A stretch of 13,605 nucleotides of DNA from Paramuribaculum sp. Lineage in GTDB: Bacteria > Bacteroidota > Bacteroidia > Bacteroidales > Muribaculaceae. The notes beneath the pieces were generated by a model. That model worked only from the letters and a program-made list of their open reading frames with translations, did no database searches and was not told the DNA's origin. Where the stretch lies: positions 1 through 13,605 of the forward strand of contig JAIDQW010000028.1 of assembly GCA_029062075.1 (NCBI GenBank), read 5' to 3'. A program made the position numbers and the translations under genes. This document shows positions 8,735-13,605 of the stretch, in pieces (within the stretch, counting starts at the first letter, position 1; every line of letters begins with the position of its first letter).

Positions 8735-8770
8735 TGGACGATTTTGTAAAAAGATATGGATAATTTTGTA
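8735..8770. promoter_or_regulatory. Imperfect 14-bp direct repeat; candidate regulator operator
   Basis: TGGACGATTTTGTA (8735-8748) and TGGATAATTTTGTA (8757-8770) match at 12 of 14 positions. They start 22 bp apart, about two helical turns, on the same face of the DNA. They lie directly upstream of the -7 box at 8794, where an activator of the AraC type would be expected to bind as a tandem dimer. The nearest candidate regulator is the HTCS encoded next to it. Binding is inferred, not shown. Confidence 0.4.
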
Positions 8771-8793
8771 GGCTGAAAATGGCATTGCCCATA

Positions 8794-8801
8794 TAACTTT
8801 G
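8794..8801 (+). promoter_or_regulatory. Candidate -7 box for the DUF4861-kdgK operon
   Basis: TAACTTTG is a full match to TAnnTTTG. It lies 31 nt before the ATG at 8833, giving a leader of about 25 nt. A TTTG at 8765-8768 could serve as the -33 element, but the 25-nt spacer is longer than the usual 19-21, which would fit an activator-dependent promoter. Confidence 0.5.
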
Positions 8802-8832
8802 TGGAGTAAATGCTAATAATTTCACTTAAATT

Positions 8833-9948
8833 ATGACCAATCGTCGCATAGTTTGTTTGTCTGCAGCACTTCTCTCGGTTATAGCCGGTTTTGCCTCCGA
8901 ACAATTGGCAAGAATAAGTATAGGTAATAAATTGTCGCAATGGCGCACTGAGATGGTTGAGGTAGATGCCTCCCTTTTGCCTAAGGGAAGTTTTATTATC
9001 ACCGATTGTAATAATATTGAAGTGCCATGGCAGCTGACTTATGACAATAAGGTTATTTTCCCCGCATCCATAGCTCCGGAGTCAACAGAGATATTCTTCG
9101 TGAAGGAGGGTAAGCCAAAAAACATTGACAATATTGTTTATGCTGCGTTTTATCCTGAACGTGTTGATGACCTGGCGTGGGAGAACGATTTTGCGGCTTA
9201 CCGCGCTTATGGAGCAGCGTCCGGTGGCGGTGTCGCCGGATATGATGTGTTTACTAAATCTACATCGCGCCCTGTTGTGCCGGAAAGATATTTCAAGGAG
9301 CTTGTTCAAAAAGTGTCATACCACATAGATCATGGTGACGGCATGGACCAATATGATGTTGGCGCAACCCTGGGTGGTGGAGCTTCTGCTCCTATTGATA
9401 AGAATGGCAATATTATTTTACCCGGTGCATTCTCTCAGTGGAGAATCTTGGACAACGGTCCCTTGCGTACAACTTTTGAGTTGATATACGAGTATGGTGG
9501 GGGTAGAGACTTCCGCACAATTTCTCTGGACGCAGGTTCTCCTTTTAATCATACGGTTTGCCGCCTGGAAAATATCAGTGCTGACTCCATAGCCGCCGGG
9601 ATAGTGGTTCACAAACCCGCTACGGAAGATTACGTTACAGGCAATGGTTTTGCAGCATATTCCGATCCTACTACCGGTCCCGGGAAAGGCTATGGCAATA
9701 TATATATAGGTGTGGTCAATCCGACTAAGGAGGGTGGATCATATTATAGATCTCTGGAAAAAGAGAAAGGCACGGCGGTAGGGCATCTTCTTACAACCGC
9801 ACCCTATACCCCCGGTGAGGACTTTTCGTACTATTGGGGCTCATCTTGGAGCAAAGGAAGGACTCTGACTTTCAATAACTGGATAGCGACACTTAAAGAT
9901 TTTCAGCTTCGTTTGGACTCACCGCTTGAAATAAACGTAATTCGATGA
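8833..9948 (+). CDS. DUF4861 family exported protein
   Basis: A 371-residue protein with a signal peptide (MTNRRIVCLSAALLSVIAGFA, cleavage near residue 21) and a body I recognise as DUF4861. This family often sits beside lyases and GH88 enzymes in uronate PULs and has, to my knowledge, no settled function. Conserved-looking blocks are DDLAWENDFAAYRAYG (112-127), DVFTKS (138-143) and YHIDHGDGMDQYDVG (163-177). The His/Asp-rich blocks could form an active or ligand site. The predicted fold is beta-rich, resembling sugar-binding or mutarotase-like sandwiches, but this is inference. It is first in the divergent operon, 23 nt ahead of the dehydrogenase gene. This is odd because the next four genes encode cytoplasmic or membrane proteins. 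No lipobox is seen, so periplasmic location is likely. Confidence 0.78.
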   Translation: MTNRRIVCLSAALLSVIAGFASEQLARISIGNKLSQWRTEMVEVDASLLPKGSFIITDCNNIEVPWQLTYDNKVIFPASIAPESTEIFFVKEGKPKNIDNIVYAAFYPERVDDLAWENDFAAYRAYGAASGGGVAGYDVFTKSTSRPVVPERYFKELVQKVSYHIDHGDGMDQYDVGATLGGGASAPIDKNGNIILPGAFSQWRILDNGPLRTTFELIYEYGGGRDFRTISLDAGSPFNHTVCRLENISADSIAAGIVVHKPATEDYVTGNGFAAYSDPTTGPGKGYGNIYIGVVNPTKEGGSYYRSLEKEKGTAVGHLLTTAPYTPGEDFSYYWGSSWSKGRTLTFNNWIATLKDFQLRLDSPLEINVIR

Positions 9949-9971
9949 ATAATAGATAAAAATTAGCAAAT

Positions 9972-10766
9972 ATGGTAAATTTTTCACTTGAAGGTAAAGT
10001 AGCTCTTGTAACCGGAGGTGCATACGGCATTGGGCTCGCTATAGCCCAGGCACTCGCTGAGGCAGGTGCCAAGATTGTGTTCAACTGCTCACGTCAGGAA
10101 ACAGTTGACCGTGGACTGAAAGCATACAAGGAACTCGGAATAGAAGCCAAAGGCTATCTTTGTGATGTTACAGACGAGGCGGCCGTTAAAGCAATGATAG
10201 CAGATATTGAGACCACAATTGGCACAGTTGACATCCTTGTGAATAACGCAGGTATTATCAAGCGCATCCCGATGGAAGAAATGGAGGTGGATGATTTCCG
10301 TAAAGTTATTGATATTGACCTTGTAGGACCTTTTATCTGTGCTAAAGCCGTTATCCCCGGAATGATAAAGAAAGGTCATGGAAAAATAATAAACATCTGT
10401 TCTATGATGAGTGAACTCGGAAGAGAAACCGTGAGTGCTTACGCTTCTGCCAAAGGCGGTCTTAAGATGCTTACCCGCAATATCTGTTCGGAGTATGGCG
10501 AACACAATATTCAGTGTAATGCTATTGGTCCGGGTTATATCGCAACAGAGCAGACAGCTCCACTGCGCGAACTGCAGCCGGACGGTAGCCGCCACCCGTT
10601 TGATTCATTCATCATATCCAAGACTCCTGCTGCGCGCTGGGGTGTTCCCGAAGATTTGATGGGGCCGGCTGTGTTCCTCGCATCCGACGCATCTAATTTC
10701 GTGAACGGACACATCCTTTATGTGGATGGCGGTATTCTCGCATATATAGGAAAGCAGCCTAAGTAA
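9972..10766 (+). CDS. Short-chain dehydrogenase, gluconate 5-dehydrogenase/KduD-like
   Basis: A classical SDR of 264 residues. The cofactor motif is TGGAYGIG (14-21), NNAG is at 91-94, and the catalytic Ser144, Tyr157 and Lys161 are present (YASAK). The stretch INICSMMSELGRETVSAYASAKGG strongly resembles E. coli IdnO (gluconate 5-dehydrogenase). In a locus with GH88 and KdgK the likely reaction is NAD(P)H-dependent reduction of 2,5-diketo-3-deoxygluconate to 2-keto-3-deoxygluconate, the KduD step. The position aligned with the catalytic-tetrad Asn is Asp116 here (VIDIDLVGPF). The C-terminal VDGG and the GPGYIATEQT loop are typical. Its stop overlaps the next start by one base (TAATG at 10764-10768), suggesting translational coupling to the membrane protein. 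Substrate assignment rests on context; gluconate or idonate oxidation is the alternative. Confidence 0.87.
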   Translation: MVNFSLEGKVALVTGGAYGIGLAIAQALAEAGAKIVFNCSRQETVDRGLKAYKELGIEAKGYLCDVTDEAAVKAMIADIETTIGTVDILVNNAGIIKRIPMEEMEVDDFRKVIDIDLVGPFICAKAVIPGMIKKGHGKIINICSMMSELGRETVSAYASAKGGLKMLTRNICSEYGEHNIQCNAIGPGYIATEQTAPLRELQPDGSRHPFDSFIISKTPAARWGVPEDLMGPAVFLASDASNFVNGHILYVDGGILAYIGKQPK

Positions 10767-12187
10767 TGGAAGCGGTTTTCAGTTACATTATAGGACTCGG
10801 AGCTGCAGTGATGATGCCTGTGATTTTCACAGTGCTCGGACTCTGCATCGGAATTAAATTCGGTGACGCTCTGAAGAGCGGACTGAAAGTGGGTGTCGGT
10901 TTTGTAGGACTGTCAATTGTAACCGCACTGCTGACATCAGCTCTCGGACCGGCGCTTAATTCGGTAGTGGATATCTACCACCTTCAGCTAAAGGTGTTTG
11001 ATATGGGCTGGCCCGCTGCGGCATCAGTTGCTTACAACACTGCCGTTGGGGCATTTATAATTCCGGTCTGTCTTGGTGTAAACATCCTTATGCTCATCAC
11101 CAAAACCACCCGAACTGTGAATATCGACCTGTTGAACTACTGGCATTTCGCATTTATAGGTGCTGTGATATTTTTTGCAAGCGATTCACTCGCCTGGGGA
11201 TTTTTCGGCGCTATTATCTGTTATATATTCACTCTTATTCTCGCAGATATGACAGCTAAGAAGTTTCAGGATTTCTATAAGGATATGGATGGAATATCCA
11301 TTCCCCAGCCTTTCTGCGCCGGTTTTGCTCCATTTGCGTGGGCTATAAACAAGAGTCTTGATAAGATTCCCGGAATAGAGAAGATAGAAATTGATGCAGA
11401 AGGTATGAAGAAAAAATTCGGATTGCTTGGCGAGCCTTTATTCCTCGGTGTAGTAGTGGGTGTAGTAATCGGCTGCCTTACCTGTTCCTCATGGAGTGAG
11501 ATTGTTGATAAAATTCCTTATATACTTGGCTTAGGCATCAAAATGGGAGCTGTAATGGAGTTGATTCCAAGAGTAACTGTACTCTTTATTGAAGGTCTCA
11601 AACCTATAAGTGATGCAACCCGTAGGCTGATTGCCCGCCGGTTTAAGGGAGCTGACGGTCTGAATATCGGTATGAGTCCGGCTCTTGTTATAGGTCATCC
11701 CACCACTCTGGTTGTATCTCTGCTACTTATTCCTGTTACTCTCGCTTTAGCGGTATTGCTACCGGGAAATCAGTTCCTTCCGCTTGCCTCTCTTGCAGGA
11801 ATGTTTTATGTGTTCCCTCTTGTGCTTCCGTTTACAAAGGGTAATGTAGTTAAAACTTTTATTGTCGGACTCGTGGTTCTCACAGCCGGATTATATATGG
11901 TGACAAACCTTGCACCTGCATTTACTCTCGCGGCAAAGGATGTTTATGCCGTGACGGGAGATTCCGCAGTAGCTATACCGGATGGATTCGAAGGGGGCAG
12001 TCTTGATTTTGCATCCTCCCCTCTGGCGTGGGTGATATACCAGTGCACAGAGAATCTTAAATGGATTGGCGCCGGAGTGCTTGTGCTTACCACAATGGTG
12101 ATGATGTGGTGGAACAGAGTTCACATCATACGCAATCAACAGGCTATGATAGAGGCAAGTTCCGACAGGATACAGACAATAGAATAA
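10766..12187 (+). CDS. PTS galactitol-type EIIC membrane protein (GatC-like), orphan
   Basis: A 473-residue polytopic inner-membrane protein of the galactitol/ascorbate (GatC/SgcC) EIIC family. Hydrophobic helices include about 5-30, 41-60, 84-112, 127-160, 222-240, 303-333, 336-356, 362-382 and 432-450. Family-like motifs are GEPLFLG (222-228), KMGAVMELIPR (259-269) and GLNIGMSPALVIGHPTTL (298-315). No EIIA or EIIB domain is fused to it and none is encoded nearby. A downstream KdgK kinase suggests the sugar arrives unphosphorylated. I therefore infer a PTS-independent carrier for an unsaturated uronate or its keto product, released by the exported GH88. Its start overlaps the dehydrogenase stop (TAATG) and its stop is 12 nt before the next gene. 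The family call is firm; substrate and mechanism are inference. Confidence 0.85.
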   Translation: MEAVFSYIIGLGAAVMMPVIFTVLGLCIGIKFGDALKSGLKVGVGFVGLSIVTALLTSALGPALNSVVDIYHLQLKVFDMGWPAAASVAYNTAVGAFIIPVCLGVNILMLITKTTRTVNIDLLNYWHFAFIGAVIFFASDSLAWGFFGAIICYIFTLILADMTAKKFQDFYKDMDGISIPQPFCAGFAPFAWAINKSLDKIPGIEKIEIDAEGMKKKFGLLGEPLFLGVVVGVVIGCLTCSSWSEIVDKIPYILGLGIKMGAVMELIPRVTVLFIEGLKPISDATRRLIARRFKGADGLNIGMSPALVIGHPTTLVVSLLLIPVTLALAVLLPGNQFLPLASLAGMFYVFPLVLPFTKGNVVKTFIVGLVVLTAGLYMVTNLAPAFTLAAKDVYAVTGDSAVAIPDGFEGGSLDFASSPLAWVIYQCTENLKWIGAGVLVLTTMVMMWWNRVHIIRNQQAMIEASSDRIQTIE

Positions 12188-12199
12188 GTAATTTAGTTA

Positions 12200-13516
12200 A
12201 TGACAGAAGATTTTACTGAAGTAAATGAACGATATTCTCTGCCCGAAGCTATCCGAGAGGCGCAGAGATGTCTGCACTGTAAGGTCCCCTCGTGCAAGAA
12301 GGGGTGTCCGATAAGCAATGATATTCCGGAATGGATAGGCGAACTCGCTAAAGGCAATTTCGGTAATGCCATGTCGATTATTAATGAGCGAAGCAATCTT
12401 CCGGCTGTTTGCGGTAGGGTTTGCGGTCATGAGCGGCAGTGCGAAGGCAACTGTGTTCTTGGCAAGAAGGGACAGCACATAAATATAGGCAAACTTGAAC
12501 GCTTTGTTGCTGACTTTGACTCAGAAGCAGACCTAACTCATGAAGCTATTCCGGTTAAGAACCGGGGTAAAGTGGCGGTGATTGGAAGCGGACCTGCGGG
12601 ACTTACCATTGCCGGCGATTTGTCAAGGCAGGGGTTTGCTGTAGAGATTTTTGAGATGGAGCCGGAACCGGGTGGTGTGCTGATGTACGGTATTCCCGAA
12701 TATCGCTTGCCCAAAGAGGTTGTTCGCCGAGAAATTAAGAAGATTGAAAATCTTGGAGTTGTATTTCATCTGAACACCACTATCGGAGAAAATTACACTA
12801 TTGATGACCTTTTCGCCCAAGGTTTCGATGCTATATTTATGGGAACAGGCACCGGGGTGCCTAACAGGCTGGATATTCCGGGCATAAATCATCCGGCGGT
12901 GCGTCAGGCAATCCGTTTCCTCAGGCGTGTAAGCCTCTTTGAAAGCGGTTGGATGTCAAGAGATGAGGTGATTGTTGGCAATGGCGACATTGTGTTTGTG
13001 ATAGGTTGCGGAAACACCGCAATTGATGCCGCGAGAACAGCCCTCAGAATGGGTAGTAAGGAGGTTAATGTGATATATCACCGCACAGTTGACAATATGA
13101 ATGCCCTACGCGCTGAGTATGAGGACGCTGTAAAAGAAGGGGTTAATTTCTTCTGGAACACCAATCTTGTAAGTATTCAGGCAGAGGATAGCAAGCGGAT
13201 TAAAACCGTGACTCTTAATATTGACGGTAAGGAGACCGTTCTCCCGGCAGACCATGTGGTAATGGCTATAGGAAGCGCACCGGCATCCAGAATCGTTTCA
13301 TCTACCGACGGTATTGATGTTGATGACAAAGGTTACGTCCTCACAAGAGAGAATCCCTATGGCATGTCAAGTAGAAAAGGTGTGTTTGCCGGTGGTGATG
13401 TTACAAACCGTCCGGCAACTGTGGTTCATGCGATGCGTGATGCGAAACTTGTGGCGGAAGGTATAGCCCGCTATGTTGATGCCGTTAAGCTGATGGAAAG
13501 TATAAACAATGAATAA
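12200..13516 (+). CDS. GltD/NfnB-like Fe-S flavoprotein NAD(P) oxidoreductase
   Basis: A 438-residue protein of the glutamate synthase small-subunit/NfnB-like family. The N-terminal domain has eight cysteines in two clusters (Cys24, 27, 32, 36 and Cys71, 75, 81, 85), expected to bind two [4Fe-4S] centres. An FAD dinucleotide fold follows (VIGSGPAG, 127-134), with GGVLMYGIPEYRLP (158-171). A second nucleotide-binding fold has VIGCGNTAIDAAR (267-279), and GVFAGGD (394-400) contacts flavin in relatives. It is somewhat shorter than typical GltD (about 470-490 residues), and no large glutamate synthase or NfnA-like subunit gene adjoins it. It lies between the EIIC gene and kdgK with 12- and 8-nt gaps, so it belongs to the uronate operon. 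A role in balancing NADH and NADPH for the dehydrogenase, or in reducing a sugar intermediate, is possible; the sequence does not settle which. Confidence 0.85.
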   Translation: MTEDFTEVNERYSLPEAIREAQRCLHCKVPSCKKGCPISNDIPEWIGELAKGNFGNAMSIINERSNLPAVCGRVCGHERQCEGNCVLGKKGQHINIGKLERFVADFDSEADLTHEAIPVKNRGKVAVIGSGPAGLTIAGDLSRQGFAVEIFEMEPEPGGVLMYGIPEYRLPKEVVRREIKKIENLGVVFHLNTTIGENYTIDDLFAQGFDAIFMGTGTGVPNRLDIPGINHPAVRQAIRFLRRVSLFESGWMSRDEVIVGNGDIVFVIGCGNTAIDAARTALRMGSKEVNVIYHRTVDNMNALRAEYEDAVKEGVNFFWNTNLVSIQAEDSKRIKTVTLNIDGKETVLPADHVVMAIGSAPASRIVSSTDGIDVDDKGYVLTRENPYGMSSRKGVFAGGDVTNRPATVVHAMRDAKLVAEGIARYVDAVKLMESINNE

Positions 13517-13524
13517 AATAAATT

Positions 13525-13605
13525 ATGAGCAAAATAATAACACTTGGAGAGATAATGCTCAGGCTCTCTCCTGCAGGGTGCAACCGTTTTGTGCAGGTAG
13601 ATAGT
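13525..13605 (+). CDS. kdgK: 2-keto-3-deoxygluconate kinase, N-terminal fragment (cut by window edge)
   Basis: The first 27 codons (MSKIITLGEIMLRLSPAG, then CNRFVQVDS) match the start of PfkB-family sugar kinases annotated as 2-dehydro-3-deoxygluconokinase in Bacteroidetes. The LGEIMLRLSP segment is the substrate-side first strand of the fold. The enzyme would phosphorylate KDG to KDPG for aldol cleavage. It begins 8 nt after the oxidoreductase stop, so it is in the same operon. The ATP-binding C-terminal part lies outside the window, so the assignment relies on the N-terminus and on the dehydrogenase and GH88 context. Confidence 0.75.
   Translation, partial: MSKIITLGEIMLRLSPAGCNRFVQVDS

Noticed and set aside
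8653..8940. 95-codon minus-strand open frame across the divergent intergenic region
   Set aside because: It overlaps the start of the DUF4861 gene antisense, and its product shows no recognisable domain or export signal. Consensus promoter boxes lie inside it.
9698..9708. A second short AT alternation, (AT)5A, inside the DUF4861 gene
   Set aside because: It is only 11 nt, reads in frame as Ile-Tyr-Ile within a normal beta-strand, and the gene is intact on both sides. It is too short to argue for phase variation.

Overview
The window looks like a Bacteroidales chromosome (Bacteroides/Muribaculaceae-like; genus not resolvable by eye). The evidence is a one-piece hybrid two-component regulator of the type found in polysaccharide utilization loci (PULs), Bacteroidetes-style -7 boxes (TAnnTTTG) and weak or absent Shine-Dalgarno sequences. 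It appears to be part of a PUL for a uronic-acid-containing polysaccharide. No susC/susD pair lies inside the window, so the target glycan cannot be named.

Layout. (1) Bases 76-4504, + strand: three tightly packed genes for exported proteins. They are a heparinase II/III-type polysaccharide lyase, a GH88 unsaturated glucuronyl hydrolase lipoprotein and a DUF2264 protein. (2) Bases 4554-8489 (up to about 8637), - strand: a very large hybrid two-component system (HTCS) regulator, convergent with the first operon. (3) Bases 8638-8832: divergent intergenic region with candidate promoters in both directions and an imperfect 14-bp direct repeat. (4) Bases 8833-13605, + strand: a DUF4861 exported protein, a KduD/IdnO-like short-chain dehydrogenase, a GatC-type PTS membrane subunit with no partner subunits in view, a GltD-like Fe-S flavoprotein, and the first 27 codons of a KdgK-type sugar kinase cut by the window edge.

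How the genes fit together (inference from families). The lyase makes oligosaccharides with a 4,5-unsaturated uronate at the non-reducing end. GH88 removes that sugar outside the cytoplasm, and a membrane carrier (possibly the orphan IIC protein) brings the monosaccharide in. The dehydrogenase makes 2-keto-3-deoxygluconate (KDG), and KdgK phosphorylates it. The HTCS between the two gene groups presumably senses an oligosaccharide in the periplasm and activates both.

Most interesting point. The HTCS reading frame has no usable ATG in front of its signal peptide. The frame does encode a good signal peptide and the first propeller motif upstream of the only in-frame ATG (8489). A well-placed ATG (8637) lies one frame off, and a (TA)9 tract inside the signal-peptide coding region separates the two frames. 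Ten or seven TA units would join ATG, signal peptide and the whole 1.3-kb-residue sensor into one protein; nine units give a 30-residue dead end. This is the arrangement expected of a phase-variable gene switched by slipped-strand mispairing, here acting on the master regulator of a PUL. A sequencing or assembly error in the repeat is the main alternative.
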